Positions 10,508 through 20,682 of a stretch of DNA of 64,000 bases are shown in pieces; the first letter of the stretch is position 1; every line of letters begins with the position of its first letter. A program made the position numbers and the translations under genes. Origin of the DNA: Maribacter huludaoensis (GTDB lineage: Bacteria; Bacteroidota; Bacteroidia; Flavobacteriales; Flavobacteriaceae); the NCBI RefSeq assembly GCF_029350945.1, contig NZ_JARKMS010000004.1, positions 62,001 through 126,000 on the forward strand. Direction: 5' to 3'. The notes under the pieces are model-generated. The model did not search any database and was not told where the DNA came from. It worked only from the letters and a program-made list of their open reading frames with translations.

Positions 10508-11698
10508 ATGAAAAAAGTAGTAATAGGACTTTCTGGGGGAGTAGATTCAAGTGTAGCGGCATACCTTTTAAAAGAGCAAGGTTATGACGTTATTGGCCTG
10601 TTTATGAAGAATTGGCATGATGATTCGGTAACCATATCAGAAGAATGTCCGTGGTTAGAAGATAGTAACGATGCCTTGATTGTTGCGGAGAAGTTGGGTA
10701 TTCCATTTCAAACGGTTGATTTAAGTGCTGAATATAAAGAACGTATAGTTGACTATATGTTCAGGGAATATGAAATGGGGAGAACCCCAAACCCTGATGT
10801 GTTATGCAATAGGGAAATCAAATTTGATGTCTTTATGAAAATAGCTATGCAGCTTGGGGCAGATTATGTAGCTACGGGTCATTACTGTAGAAAAGGCACC
10901 ATCAAAAATACAGACGGTACGGAAACCTATCAGTTATTGGCAGGGAAAGATGGTAATAAAGATCAGTCTTACTTTTTATGTCAATTATCGCAAGAGCAAT
11001 TATCAAAAACCTTATTTCCCATAGGGGAGTTGACCAAGCCACAGGTGAGGGAAATTGCTGGAAAAATGAATTTGATCACTGCTGATAAAAAAGATTCTCA
11101 GGGTTTATGTTTTATTGGTAAAGTAAGATTGCCTGAATTTTTACAACAACAATTAAAACCTAAGACCGGTAAAATTGTTGAGGTTCCTGCCGGGTTTGGT
11201 GCTTATGAACAAATAGCGCCAAGTTTCGACGATAAAAAATCAGAGTTGGCCTACTATGCGGAGAAACCGGTATATCATTTAAATGATGGTAAAGTAGTAG
11301 GTGAGCACCAAGGGGCACATTATTTTACCAAAGGGCAGCGTAAAGGTCTGCATGTTGGTGGAACAAAAGAACCTTTATTCGTAATTGATACTGATGTTAG
11401 TGAGAATATCATTTATACAGGTCAAGGCAAGGCACACCCAGGTTTGTATAGAAGAACTTTGTTTGTAAAGGATGAAGAAATACATTGGGTTCGTGAAGAT
11501 TTGGCTTTGAAAATTGATGAGAAGTTAGAGGTGAAAGCACGTATAAGATACAGACAAGAACTACAGGAAGCTACCATATATAGAGTAGAAGGTGGTATGT
11601 ACGTAGATTTTAAGGAAATGCAATCTGCCATTACCGAAGGTCAGTTCGTAGCTTGGTATTTAGAAGATGACCTTATAGGGTCTGGGGTTATTTCTTAA
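10508..11698 (+). CDS. mnmA: tRNA-specific 2-thiouridylase MnmA
   Basis: MnmA adds the 2-thio group to uridine 34 of tRNAs for Lys, Glu and Gln, using ATP and a persulfide relay. The 396-residue protein begins with the PP-loop motif [12 protein letters not shown] (8-19). It has the catalytic Cys in [11 protein letters not shown] (near 101) and the second Cys in SQGLCFIGK (near 200). [13 protein letters not shown] beta-barrel sequence fills the C-terminal third. Length is somewhat over the enterobacterial form, as is normal in Bacteroidota. It is a single gene; the 153-base gap after it shows nothing clear. Confidence 0.96.
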   Translation: MKKVVIGLSGGVDSSVAAYLLKEQGYDVIGLFMKNWHDDSVTISEECPWLEDSNDALIVAEKLGIPFQTVDLSAEYKERIVDYMFREYEMGRTPNPDVLCNREIKFDVFMKIAMQLGADYVATGHYCRKGTIKNTDGTETYQLLAGKDGNKDQSYFLCQLSQEQLSKTLFPIGELTKPQVREIAGKMNLITADKKDSQGLCFIGKVRLPEFLQQQLKPKTGKIVEVPAGFGAYEQIAPSFDDKKSELAYYAEKPVYHLNDGKVVGEHQGAHYFTKGQRKGLHVGGTKEPLFVIDTDVSENIIYTGQGKAHPGLYRRTLFVKDEEIHWVREDLALKIDEKLEVKARIRYRQELQEATIYRVEGGMYVDFKEMQSAITEGQFVAWYLEDDLIGSGVIS

Positions 11699-11851
11699 AA
11701 TATATATGGCGTTATAGGAGGATTCATAATATCTAAATCTGTATCATATTATTCCATAGTAGGTATTAAGTAGAATCAATGCTTGCGTTGAAAACTATAG
11801 TAACTATTCATTATAACCCTTTGGTGTTTTCCAGGGTAATTTACCTAGCTC

Positions 11852-12793
11852 ATGCAAAATAGAATTTCTGAACTTTTCAAAATAGAATTTCCAATAATTC
11901 AAGGAGGTATGATTTGGACCAGCGGATGGCGATTAGCCAGTGCGGTGTCCAATGCTGGTGGTCTGGGAGTTATTGGTGCCGGTAGTATGTATCCAGGTGT
12001 TTTACGCGAGCATATTCAAAAATGTAAAAAAGCGACTTCAAAACCTTTTGGAGTGAATATACCAATGTTGTATCCTGATATTGATAAGTTGATGGATATT
12101 ATTGTTGAGGAAAACGTCAAAATCGTATTTACATCCGCGGGAAACCCAAAAACGTGGACATCCTTTTTAAAGGAAAAAGGCATCACGGTTGTACATGTGG
12201 TCAGTAGTTTAAAGTTTGCTTTAAAGGCACAGGATGCGGGAGTAGATGCCATTGTAGCAGAAGGTTTTGAGGCAGGTGGACATAATGGTCGTGATGAAAC
12301 AACAACTATGGTTTTAATTCCGGCGGTTAAAGAGAAAATTCATATTCCCCTAATAGCCGCCGGTGGTATAGCAACTGGGAAAGCAATGTTAGCGGCAATG
12401 GTCTTAGGTGCAGATGCGGTGCAGGTTGGTAGTAGGTTTGTGGCAAGTGAAGAAGCGTCTAACCATATGAACTTTAAAGAAGTTGTGGTTAAAGCCAAAG
12501 AAGGTGATACCCATTTGACGTTAAAGGAGCTTGCCCCTGTTAGACTAGTAAAGAACAAGTTCTATAATGATGTACAAAAAGCCTACGCTACCGGAGCAAA
12601 TATTGAAGAACTAAAAACTCTTTTAGGAAGGGGGCGTGCCAAAAAAGGTATGTTTTTAGGCGACTTAGAAGATGGCGAACTAGAAATAGGTCAAGTATCT
12701 GCGTTGATACATGACATAAAACCGGCTGGTGAAATTGTTAGGGCGCTGATGAAAGAGTTTAATGAGAGGAAAGCAGAACTTTCCTCTCTATAA
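11852..12793 (+). CDS. Nitronate monooxygenase / FabK-like flavin oxidoreductase
   Basis: The 313-residue TIM-barrel flavoprotein has GGMIWTSGWRLASAVSNAGG at its start, the catalytic-His region AGGHNGRDE near residue 145 and the FMN-phosphate loop AAGGIATGKAM near 170. These occur both in nitronate monooxygenases (2-nitropropane dioxygenases) and in FabK-type enoyl-ACP reductases, which are hard to tell apart by eye. Expected cofactor is FMN with NAD(P)H or oxygen. No fatty-acid genes adjoin, so I leave the reaction open. It converges on the next gene with one base between stops. Confidence 0.85.
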   Translation: MQNRISELFKIEFPIIQGGMIWTSGWRLASAVSNAGGLGVIGAGSMYPGVLREHIQKCKKATSKPFGVNIPMLYPDIDKLMDIIVEENVKIVFTSAGNPKTWTSFLKEKGITVVHVVSSLKFALKAQDAGVDAIVAEGFEAGGHNGRDETTTMVLIPAVKEKIHIPLIAAGGIATGKAMLAAMVLGADAVQVGSRFVASEEASNHMNFKEVVVKAKEGDTHLTLKELAPVRLVKNKFYNDVQKAYATGANIEELKTLLGRGRAKKGMFLGDLEDGELEIGQVSALIHDIKPAGEIVRALMKEFNERKAELSSL

Positions 12794-12794
12794 A

Positions 12795-15700
12795 TTAAAC
12801 CTCCTTATCTTCCCCTTCGATCACCCGCTTTTTATTTCTCAAAGATCCAAGGTATTCTATAAGATCACGAAGTTCTCTTCTTGAAATCATTCTACCCATT
12901 GCAGGCATTGCCGACATGGAATTCTCTCTACTGGCAATTCTCATTAAAGGAACTCTTAAAGGCTCCGCTTCAGAAGTTCTTAGTAGCAATTCTTTGTCAT
13001 TTTCCTCAATAAGAACACCTTGTACTTTTTGTCCGTCTTTCAGCGTAATGGTTACGGTGCCATAGCCTGGTGCCAAACGTACACTAGGTTCTATAAGCGC
13101 TTCTAGCAATTGTTGTCTGTTCAAGATCTTGCCAATATTGTCCAATTTTGGTCCAACCTCTCCACCGGAACCATTTACTGAGTGGCAACGTACACATTGT
13201 GCCGTGGGGTTATTGTTGAATACAGATCGCCCGGCCCACCAATTTCCGCCATATAATGTTTCTTGATAAGAATCGGCAGAATAACCAGCCTCCTTAAGTT
13301 TGTCTAATTGAGCTATTAATTTTGGGTTTTCGGTTGCGTTTACAGATTCCATTAAATCTAATAATATACCCTGTTTAAGTTGGTCTTTACTGGCTTTATT
13401 AATTAAACTAGATAGTAATGCATTGCTGTTTTCTACAGGTAGGTCACCTAAAACATTTAACATTCTTTGTTGTTCAGATATAGAGCCTCTTTTAAATATG
13501 GGGTCTACAATATTAGGAAGTTTTTCTTTAGGTATATTTAATTGCGCCAATAGACCTACAGCTGCTGTTCTTACTTCTTCATTGCTGTCTTTCATACCAA
13601 TGGACATGGCAGTTTCCATTTGTTCGAATTTTAATTGCCCTAAAGTGTTCAATACTGTAGCACGTACATCTGCAGATTTGTTCGATTTAAAGATAGCGTA
13701 TAACTCATTGTTATAATTGGTAATACCTACTGCACTCAATGTCTTTGAAATACCAATTAAAATTTCAGGTTGGCGTTCATTTAAAAATGAAGGGATATCT
13801 TTTCTGATCTTCTCTTCTAGTTGACCGTTTTGCCTAATTATTTCCCCTCTATATCTACCATCTACACGGTCTAAGAGAGAAGGATTGTTCCAAGTTCCCA
13901 AGGCGGCAAGAGCCTCGCCACGTAAATCGCTGGAAACACTTTTACGCTTTGCAAAATTGATAAGGAAATCTAGTTGTTCATCACCACCAACGCGTAAAGC
14001 TGCATTGATCGCTCTTCTCAATAATGGTTCTGAGGTGAATTTCTCATTATTAAGTGTAGCTGCCAATGCCGGCAATGCAGCCTCTATAGAAAGATCATCG
14101 TTTATGGCACGAGCGGCTTCCGTTACTATATACTCATCTTTATCAGATAAAAATATTGAAATATTAGGGTCTTGTAATTTTCTCAAGACAAGAACTGCTG
14201 CAATACGCAAACTTCTGTTCTCATTATTAGCAAGCGCTACAATTGGTTCTGCTTTTCCTATTCTTGCAAGAGCCAATACGGCGGCATGTCTTAGGTAAAG
14301 ATCTTGATCATTATTTGCTTCGATCATTGCCAAAAGTGGTTCAATGGCGTTTTCATGTTTTAATCTTCCTAATGCTTGGGCAGCATAGAACTTAACCCGA
14401 TCGTTCTGGTGGGTGGTCAATGCTATTAAACTATCGGCAGCTTTCCCGTACCTTACATCACCAAGAACTTTTGCACTTTGCGCAACAATTTCAGGATCTT
14501 CGTCACTTAATAGATTTAATAAAGGTTGAGCATCATCAACATCTTTTGCCGCAATTTGCCCAATACCCCATATGGCGTGAATACGTGCAAATTGGTTTTC
14601 TTCTTCAGTTAAAGCCTTTTCTAAGGCTCTATATCCCCAAAAAGTTCTTTTGGCAAGTTCAAATTGTGCTTTTTGCCGAATTCTCATATCATCATATGAG
14701 AGTAGTTTTATAAGATTATCAGTTTTGTCATCTTCATAATTATGGGTCATTAACCGTTGTGTTTCTAACCTTTCTTGTTCAAGATCATTGGTTTGGTCCG
14801 TAACGTCTAATTTCCATACTCTTCCGTAGTTTTTGGTTCCCCAACCATTTACCCAATCGGCAAGGTATAGTGCGCCATCTGGACCAAAATCAATACCTGT
14901 AGGCAATACTCCGGATAAGATGGATTCCTCACTCTTTAGTTCAAAAGAGGCACCTTTCGGTTTTAGATCAAAAGACCAAATATGTGATCTGCTGGGGTCA
15001 CCTACAAATTCTACTAAGAAAAATTTGTCCATCCACTTTTTGCCCAACGCGGTACCAGGGTTATAGATCATTCCCGTAGGTCCGTTATGAAAATTCTGAA
15101 TAGGAGGTATGATATACGCGGCTTGATCATTCCAACGTGGGGTAAAGAGTTTTTCATCCATCCAAACATTATAGCTATTGTTCTTTGGGTCCGTATATTT
15201 TCCATACTGCCAGTTGGCTCTCCACCCAGCATCTGAACCTTCTACGATATGAACCAGGCGTTCACTTTCACCCTTATGGTCACCGTCGTTATCGGAAGAA
15301 ATAATATTTCCGTAGGCATCAAAAACAAACTCATGCGTATTGCGCAGACCGTGAGCAAAAACCTCAAAATTGCTACCATCTGGGTTACTTCTTACAATTA
15401 CCCCTTCATTTGGGTACTTATGGTTTTCACCATCAACGGTAGTAATATTTGCACCAATATCACCAATGCCCCAATATATTTTACCATCTGGACCTTCTAT
15501 GGCACCGGACATACCGTGACCACTAAATCCTATATGTACGGCAAAACCCTCTGCAATACTGGTTTTTTCGTCTAAAATTTTATCGCCATTAGTATCTGTT
15601 AAGCGATACATACCTGGACCAATACCAACAAAAATATCATTATCACGTACTAAGAGTGCGCCTGCCACATCATTGATTTCATCACTAAAATCGTTCATGA

Positions 15701-16223
15701 TCTGGGTAGAAATATCTGCAATACCATCATTGTCGGTATCTTGTAACATCCAAATTTCATCTTGTTCAACGGCAAGATCTTGCCAATCGTGAATGCTATC
15801 ATTATTTAGGTCAGGTAACCATTCATTTTCTTTACTAAGTTCAGGAGCAAAAGTTTTATGAAGAAAAGCTCTTCTATCTTCCACAGATTCTAGGGAGATA
15901 GATTCTGTCATCCAATCTCTATGGCCCCTAATATCAAATTCTGAGTTTTTGGCTCTATTGGTACGTGTAATGTATACATTGCCTTCATTGTCAATATCAA
16001 GTGCAATGGGGTCTGGAGCTAAGGAATCAGAAGCCCAAAGACTTAGTTCTAGTCCGTCTGCAACTTCAGCAGTAATAGTTTCCCGTGCCAATTTTGCCAT
16101 TTCAATAAGGTCGGTACTATCTTGTTGAATGGTTAATGGAATTTCAACGGGTTTTTTATTGAAACATGAAACACAAGAAGATAGGGCTATTATCCCTAAA
16201 AGGAATTTTCTTAAAAATGTCAT
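12795..16223 (-). CDS. Large lipoprotein: dehydrogenase-like propeller, HEAT repeats and cytochrome c
   Basis: This 1142-residue protein has an N-terminal lipoprotein signal (lipobox near SSCVSC, residues 16-21). An NHL/PQQ-like beta-propeller (about 50-490) carries DNDGDHKGESER and GPDGALYLADWVNGWG. HEAT-like repeats (about 510-960) contain PLLNLLSDEDPEI and similar units. A C-terminal cytochrome c domain has one haem site, CVRCH, near residue 1025, with an axial Met likely in MPAMG. This is the putative membrane-bound dehydrogenase / PVC-type haem-binding layout, thought to oxidise sugars or similar substrates outside the membrane. The substrate is unknown. A DUF1080 protein is encoded divergently next to it. 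Confidence 0.87.
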   Translation of the reverse strand: MTFLRKFLLGIIALSSCVSCFNKKPVEIPLTIQQDSTDLIEMAKLARETITAEVADGLELSLWASDSLAPDPIALDIDNEGNVYITRTNRAKNSEFDIRGHRDWMTESISLESVEDRRAFLHKTFAPELSKENEWLPDLNNDSIHDWQDLAVEQDEIWMLQDTDNDGIADISTQIMNDFSDEINDVAGALLVRDNDIFVGIGPGMYRLTDTNGDKILDEKTSIAEGFAVHIGFSGHGMSGAIEGPDGKIYWGIGDIGANITTVDGENHKYPNEGVIVRSNPDGSNFEVFAHGLRNTHEFVFDAYGNIISSDNDGDHKGESERLVHIVEGSDAGWRANWQYGKYTDPKNNSYNVWMDEKLFTPRWNDQAAYIIPPIQNFHNGPTGMIYNPGTALGKKWMDKFFLVEFVGDPSRSHIWSFDLKPKGASFELKSEESILSGVLPTGIDFGPDGALYLADWVNGWGTKNYGRVWKLDVTDQTNDLEQERLETQRLMTHNYEDDKTDNLIKLLSYDDMRIRQKAQFELAKRTFWGYRALEKALTEEENQFARIHAIWGIGQIAAKDVDDAQPLLNLLSDEDPEIVAQSAKVLGDVRYGKAADSLIALTTHQNDRVKFYAAQALGRLKHENAIEPLLAMIEANNDQDLYLRHAAVLALARIGKAEPIVALANNENRSLRIAAVLVLRKLQDPNISIFLSDKDEYIVTEAARAINDDLSIEAALPALAATLNNEKFTSEPLLRRAINAALRVGGDEQLDFLINFAKRKSVSSDLRGEALAALGTWNNPSLLDRVDGRYRGEIIRQNGQLEEKIRKDIPSFLNERQPEILIGISKTLSAVGITNYNNELYAIFKSNKSADVRATVLNTLGQLKFEQMETAMSIGMKDSNEEVRTAAVGLLAQLNIPKEKLPNIVDPIFKRGSISEQQRMLNVLGDLPVENSNALLSSLINKASKDQLKQGILLDLMESVNATENPKLIAQLDKLKEAGYSADSYQETLYGGNWWAGRSVFNNNPTAQCVRCHSVNGSGGEVGPKLDNIGKILNRQQLLEALIEPSVRLAPGYGTVTITLKDGQKVQGVLIEENDKELLLRTSEAEPLRVPLMRIASRENSMSAMPAMGRMISRRELRDLIEYLGSLRNKKRVIEGEDKEV

Positions 16224-16387
16224 TGTTGTTTGGTTGAATTGAAACTTAAATGTAGCGAATAATGGAGATAATTAGGTAAGAAATTGAATAGTTGTTAAGT
16301 TATTAACCATATATGATATAGATTTATCAATTTGAAATATAGACGACATTTAAATTCGTGTGATGAAAGTCTAATTAAAAGTTCTGC

Positions 16388-16395
16388 TATATTTG
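16388..16395 (+). promoter_or_regulatory. -7 box upstream of the DUF1080 gene
   Basis: TATATTTG fits TAnnTTTG and ends 23 bases before the ATG at 16419. This supports that start over the in-frame TTG at 16332, which lies upstream of the box. Confidence 0.45.
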
Positions 16396-16418
16396 ATTTT
16401 TATAAAACTAACAATGAT

Positions 16419-17354
16419 ATGAATACTATTAAAACAGCTGTATTTGCCTTACTGATGACTATCGGTTTAACACTTGTACAAGCGCAAGAAGGTCATCCTT
16501 TAGAGGGGAAATGGAATTTGACAATTGACCAAGAAGGAAAGAAACTACCTTCATGGTTAGAAATTAGGCACTCAGGTACCAATACATTGATCGGAAGATT
16601 TACATATGCTTTTGGTAGCGCAAGACCTATAGCCGAAATTGAAAAGCACGGAGAATTATTTTCTTTTATGATACCGCCGCAATGGGAGCCGGGAGCTGCC
16701 AATATGGAATTTGAAGGAAAAATAGTTGGAGAAGGGCTAGAAGGAACCATGATATATGCAGATGGTAAAACATATAATTGGACAGCAATAAAATCACCAA
16801 AACTTCCATATTATGAAAATGCAAAGGAAGGGAAGACCATAAAACTTTTTAATGGAAAGAACTTAAATGGATGGGAGATGAAACCAGGCAATCAATGGGC
16901 GGTGTTAGATGGTATATTGACCAGTTCTAAACCTGGAGTCAATTTAGTATCTGAAGAAAAATTCAAGGATTTTAAATTGCATGCAGAATTTAGGTATCCT
17001 GAAAATAGTAATAGCGGACTTTATTTAAGAGGGCGTTATGAAGTGCAAATAGCTGATAACATTGGGTTGGAACCTTCTTCAATTTATTTTGGAGGAATCT
17101 ATGGATTGTTGACCCCAAATGAAAATGCCGCTAAGAAAGCGGGCGAATGGCAAACCTATGATATTACGCTGATAGGTAGAAGAGTTACTATTGTAGCAAA
17201 TGGAAAAACAATTATCTCTAATCAAAATATTGTAGCAATGACTGGTGGAGCTTTAGATAATAATGAAGCAGAGGCCGGACCTATAATGATACAAGGTGAT
17301 CACGGACCTGTAGAATTTAGAAAATTGGAAATAGTTCCTTTAACCAAGGGATAA
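16419..17354 (+). CDS. DUF1080 (3-keto-disaccharide hydrolase-like) secreted protein
   Basis: I start this at ATG 16419, giving 311 residues with a clean signal peptide (MNTIKTAVFALLMTIGLTLV, then QAQ-EG). An earlier in-frame TTG at 16332 would bury it. The C-terminal half is a DUF1080 laminin-G-like jelly roll: LFNGKNLNGWEMK, NSGLYLRGRYEVQI and GPVEFRKLEIVP. Family members include 3-keto-glucoside hydrolases. The N-terminal part (about 22-120) looks like a small lipocalin-like beta domain. It is divergent from the haem-linked dehydrogenase-like gene, which suggests, but does not prove, a shared role in oxidative sugar breakdown. Confidence 0.87.
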   Translation: MNTIKTAVFALLMTIGLTLVQAQEGHPLEGKWNLTIDQEGKKLPSWLEIRHSGTNTLIGRFTYAFGSARPIAEIEKHGELFSFMIPPQWEPGAANMEFEGKIVGEGLEGTMIYADGKTYNWTAIKSPKLPYYENAKEGKTIKLFNGKNLNGWEMKPGNQWAVLDGILTSSKPGVNLVSEEKFKDFKLHAEFRYPENSNSGLYLRGRYEVQIADNIGLEPSSIYFGGIYGLLTPNENAAKKAGEWQTYDITLIGRRVTIVANGKTIISNQNIVAMTGGALDNNEAEAGPIMIQGDHGPVEFRKLEIVPLTKG

Positions 17355-17378
17355 TTTCAAATTAATATCGGACAATAT

Positions 17379-17406
17379 AAAAAGCCTCTATTTATAGAGG
17401 CTTTTT
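17379..17406. terminator. Bidirectional terminator
   Basis: Arms AAAAAGCCTCTA (17379-17390) and its complement (17395-17406) surround a 4-base loop between convergent genes ending at 17354 and 17413. Confidence 0.85.
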
Positions 17407-17412
17407 ATATAA

Positions 17413-17634
17413 TCAACTATTAAGTTCTGCAATTATGGCCAAAGCTTTTTCTTCTTCATCTTTATTAATGTAGATTTCAACGAGATCGGGCAATGGTGAT
17501 CCAAAGCCTGCCAAACGTGCAGATTCCTTTTCATCTTTTAGTATAGGTGAGATGTTATTCTCTATTAATGCTAGTTCTATCCGTTTTGCTTCAATAGAAT
17601 TGCCACCAAATATTTTTATATAATTTTTGTCCAT
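17413..17634 (-). CDS. DUF2007 small putative signal-transducing protein
   Basis: The 73-residue soluble protein begins YIKIFGGNSIEAKRIELALIE and contains DLVEIYINKDEEEKALAII, the pattern of DUF2007, a small ferredoxin-like fold often annotated as putative signal transducing. No catalytic residues are known. It follows the histidine kinase gene by 65 bases on the same strand, so the two may be co-transcribed. The function is unknown. Confidence 0.75.
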   Translation of the reverse strand: MDKNYIKIFGGNSIEAKRIELALIENNISPILKDEKESARLAGFGSPLPDLVEIYINKDEEEKALAIIAELNS

Positions 17635-17699
17635 AGTTCCATAATTGAATTGTTCTAAAAATACGAATAATGTTTACTTCGAATTTTAGAAGTATTCTT

Positions 17700-19091
17700 T
17701 TAATTGAGCACTGTAGGCTGTTTTTCATTCTGCTTAAGTTCCAAAGAATTGGTGTTAATCGTAAAATAAAAAGTACTACCATTATTTTCTTCTGACTCTA
17801 CCCATATTTTACCTAGGTGATGGTCCACTATTTTTTTGCTGCCGTATAGACCAATACCCGATCCCTCAAATTTAGACTGATTGTGTAGTTTATGAAAAGC
17901 ATTAAAGATTTTAGCTTGTTGCTCTTTAGGTATTCCTATACCGTTATCGGTAACGCTGAAGAGATATTCGTTTTCTTTTTTTTCAGAAGCTATGGTAATT
18001 ATAGGATCTGTGCCAGTGTTCCTGAATTTTAATGCATTATGGATCAAGTTTTGAAAAAGCATACCTATATCATTAGGTCTTACGGTAATTATAGGTAATT
18101 CGCCAATGGTAATCGTGGTATTCGTTTCTTTAATTATTTCTGAAAAATCATCTACCACAAGGCGTACCACTTTAGAAATGTCCACGCTTTCCATTTCGCT
18201 AGAATTACCGATTTCGGCATATTTTAAAAGTCCCTCCACCAAATTTGTCAATCTGGTAGAACTACTTTGTAAATGCTTTAAATAGCTGTTGAAATTTGTA
18301 TAATTAGAAGTGTCATGTTGTTTTTCCAATTCTTTGGCAATAACATTTATATTATTGAGCGGTCCCCTTAAATCATGTGTGACTATAAAAGTAAATTCCT
18401 CTATATGTGTATTTTTTAATTCCAGTTCATTGTTCAAAACGGCTAATTTGCTGTTTTGAAGTTTAAGATCATTTTGGGCTTTCTTTAAATTCAATTCGCT
18501 TTCTTTTAGAGCTTCCAAATGATTTTCTAAATCTGTAGTGTATGTTCTTGTTTTGTTTTGATCGTACATTCTAAAGGTTAACGATAGCCAGCCCAAACAA
18601 GCCAAAAAAGCAAAAATTTCATCAAAAGGTACATCTATGGTACCTAAAATTGGTCCATAAATAGAAATATAAACTGTGGGTACAATGAATGCTAGAATAT
18701 CAAAGGCGATAATGGCATTGCGTAATTTAGGGTTTCTTCTAAAGCCTATAAAAGCTAAAAAACCCATTGTCGCAAATGCCACTGCTTGACCAAAAAAGCC
18801 ACCTATCAAAAAAATAAGGGTCATGAACATCACTGGAGGAAACAATGTCATGTAAATTCTGGTTGCACGATGACGTTTTAAGCGGTTTAGTAAAAAGCCT
18901 ATTGCAAAACCAATAGCTACTATACCTGCTAGAATCTGTTCGGTAGCAGAATGAAATACAAGCGTATAAATGAATACGACAAAGGTGAAAACAGTGGACA
19001 CAATGGTTATAAGACCAAATTCGTCTAAAAAGTTTCTGCTTTTGAAATTGTTATTTTCTGATGTCGAATTAAGTTTAGACAAGCTATTCAA
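17700..19091 (-). CDS. Membrane sensor histidine kinase
   Basis: This 463-residue kinase has an N-terminal membrane domain of about six helices (residues 25-180) and a coiled-coil linker (about 190-235). The HisKA domain has the phospho-acceptor His in FIVTHDLRGPLNN (near 240). The HATPase domain has N box NLIHNALKFR, G1 DNGIGIP and G2 GSGIGLYG. No PAS or periplasmic sensor domain is seen, so the signal is probably sensed within the membrane. No response regulator gene adjoins; it is an orphan whose partner lies elsewhere. The start is TTG at 19091. Confidence 0.93.
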   Translation of the reverse strand: MNSLSKLNSTSENNNFKSRNFLDEFGLITIVSTVFTFVVFIYTLVFHSATEQILAGIVAIGFAIGFLLNRLKRHRATRIYMTLFPPVMFMTLIFLIGGFFGQAVAFATMGFLAFIGFRRNPKLRNAIIAFDILAFIVPTVYISIYGPILGTIDVPFDEIFAFLACLGWLSLTFRMYDQNKTRTYTTDLENHLEALKESELNLKKAQNDLKLQNSKLAVLNNELELKNTHIEEFTFIVTHDLRGPLNNINVIAKELEKQHDTSNYTNFNSYLKHLQSSSTRLTNLVEGLLKYAEIGNSSEMESVDISKVVRLVVDDFSEIIKETNTTITIGELPIITVRPNDIGMLFQNLIHNALKFRNTGTDPIITIASEKKENEYLFSVTDNGIGIPKEQQAKIFNAFHKLHNQSKFEGSGIGLYGSKKIVDHHLGKIWVESEENNGSTFYFTINTNSLELKQNEKQPTVLN

Positions 19092-19328
19092 GTTAGTGTA
19101 TAGTGACTTTTTTAATTTATTGTATGTATGTTCTATATAATTTTAAAAACTACACTTAAAAATAAATATTTTGTTGTTTACGTTAAATCTGAATTAAAAA
19201 ATATGTTTAACTGGGGGGAGAGGTTTTAGTGTCAGATTTTACTTAAATATAAGAAAGTGATAGCATTATTAGCTAAAAAAAACTCTTTTTTAGTACATTT
19301 TTAGTGATCACTTTTAATGTAAAACGTT

Positions 19329-20042
19329 TTAAAAAGTCATAGGAACTTCCATAAAAAGGAGCTTGGATTCTTTGTGTACTTTGAAATTAAACGTTGTGGT
19401 ATCCCAAATTCCAAATCCGTCACGTTTATCAAGTATTTCATTTGCTATTTCTACTTCACCTTCTAAGACAAACATGTATACTCCGTTCTTTTTGTTCTTT
19501 AATTGATATGAGTCTGTTTTTCCAGATTCATAGTCGCCAAGATAAAACCATGCGTTTTGATGAATCCATACACCGGCATCATCTGGGCTGGGAGAAAGTA
19601 TTTGATATAGACTGTTTTTTGTTGCAAGATCCTTAATTGATATTTGATCATATCTTGGGGTAACCTCTTCTTTATTTGGAATAATCCATATCTGTAAAAA
19701 TTTGACCTCTTTATCTTGGTTCTTATTATACTCGCTATGCGCTACACCTGTTCCTGCACTCATTAACTGCACATCTCCAGATTTTATAACTGTAGAATTT
19801 CCCAAATCATCCATATGTTGAAGGTCTCCTTCTAATGGTATAGATATGATTTCCATATTTTTATGTGGGTGAGTTCCAAACCCACGGCCAGCAGCTACCG
19901 TATCATCATTTAGAACACGTAGCGCCCCAAAGTTCATACGATTGGGGTCATAGTAATTTCCAAAACTAAAACTGTGGTAAGAATTTAACCAACCGTGATC
20001 TGCATGTCCTCTAGAGTTAGATTTATGTACTATAGTTTTCAT
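19329..20042 (-). CDS. Pirin family protein
   Basis: The 237-residue bicupin has the pirin metal site His58 and His60 (GFGTHPHKNMEI) and His102 and Glu104 (GVAHSEYN), which would bind Fe or Ni. HADHGWLNSYHSFSFGNYYDP near the start is diagnostic of the YhaK-type pirins, some of which act as quercetin dioxygenases or redox sensors. The true substrate is unknown. It is a lone minus-strand gene; the 237-base gap on its 3' side (19092-19328) holds only A/T-rich sequence with a small AGTGATCACT palindrome. Confidence 0.93.
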   Translation of the reverse strand: MKTIVHKSNSRGHADHGWLNSYHSFSFGNYYDPNRMNFGALRVLNDDTVAAGRGFGTHPHKNMEIISIPLEGDLQHMDDLGNSTVIKSGDVQLMSAGTGVAHSEYNKNQDKEVKFLQIWIIPNKEEVTPRYDQISIKDLATKNSLYQILSPSPDDAGVWIHQNAWFYLGDYESGKTDSYQLKNKKNGVYMFVLEGEVEIANEILDKRDGFGIWDTTTFNFKVHKESKLLFMEVPMTF

Positions 20043-20210
20043 TCTGCTATTTTTTGATGGTGATTTAGTCGTAGTTTGGTATTAAACATTACCAAAGCTA
20101 ATACCTATTATAGTATAAAGGTTAAGTGATTTTTTTACAACTTCCAAATTAAGGCTTGCATACTTTTCATTGAATAAAAACGTTATTCACAAAAAAAATC
20201 CCTCGGTATT

Positions 20211-20681
20211 ATGAAATATTTCATTACTACATTACTGTTGTTTTTTTTGATCAATATATATGCGCAAGATAGCGCAGATGCCGTTAAACACTTGGGCGCT
20301 GGTATAGTAATTGGAGGCGTTGGCGGTTACACGGCACATAAACTATCTAATGGAGAAAGGGCATGGACCTGGGCAGGTGCGGTAGGTAGTGCTTTTGCGG
20401 CAGGTTTGGCAAAAGAAGCTATTTATGATTCTTCTAGAGGAGGTGTTTGGGAAACAAGAGACGTAGTATTTACCACACTGGGCGGAGTTATATCTGCTTT
20501 AGCCTTAGAAGTTTTTACTGGTAACGGAGGTAGTGGTAGGGGTAGAAATAGAAGAGGTAAAAGCTGTGGTTGCCTTGTGGTGCAAGTAGACCACTTAAAT
20601 CAAATTCAGCTACCCGCTTTTGTTGAAAATGGAACGGGGGATATTACTTCGGAATTACAGGCGGCGTATCTTCTTAGGTAG
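20211..20681 (+). CDS. Small exported protein, YfiM/DUF2279-like
   Basis: The 156-residue protein has a signal peptide (1-18, cut after IYAQ). The core then reads KHLGAGIVIGGVGGYTAHK, AGLAKEAIYD and TRDVVFTTLGGVISALAL. The small-residue helices with a K-E-x-x-Y-D motif resemble the YfiM/DUF2279 lipoprotein group, but that is a loose match by eye. A basic glycine-rich stretch (GGSGRGRNRRGKSCGC, near 105-120) follows. It may sit in or on a membrane. It is divergent from pirin and converges with the DUF58 gene, one base apart. The function is unknown. Confidence 0.6.
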   Translation: MKYFITTLLLFFLINIYAQDSADAVKHLGAGIVIGGVGGYTAHKLSNGERAWTWAGAVGSAFAAGLAKEAIYDSSRGGVWETRDVVFTTLGGVISALALEVFTGNGGSGRGRNRRGKSCGCLVVQVDHLNQIQLPAFVENGTGDITSELQAAYLLR

Positions 20682-20682
20682 T

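Noticed and set aside
13423-15575. Several plus-strand frames opposite the large haem lipoprotein gene
   Set aside because: They are antisense shadows of a well-supported 1142-residue protein and match no family.
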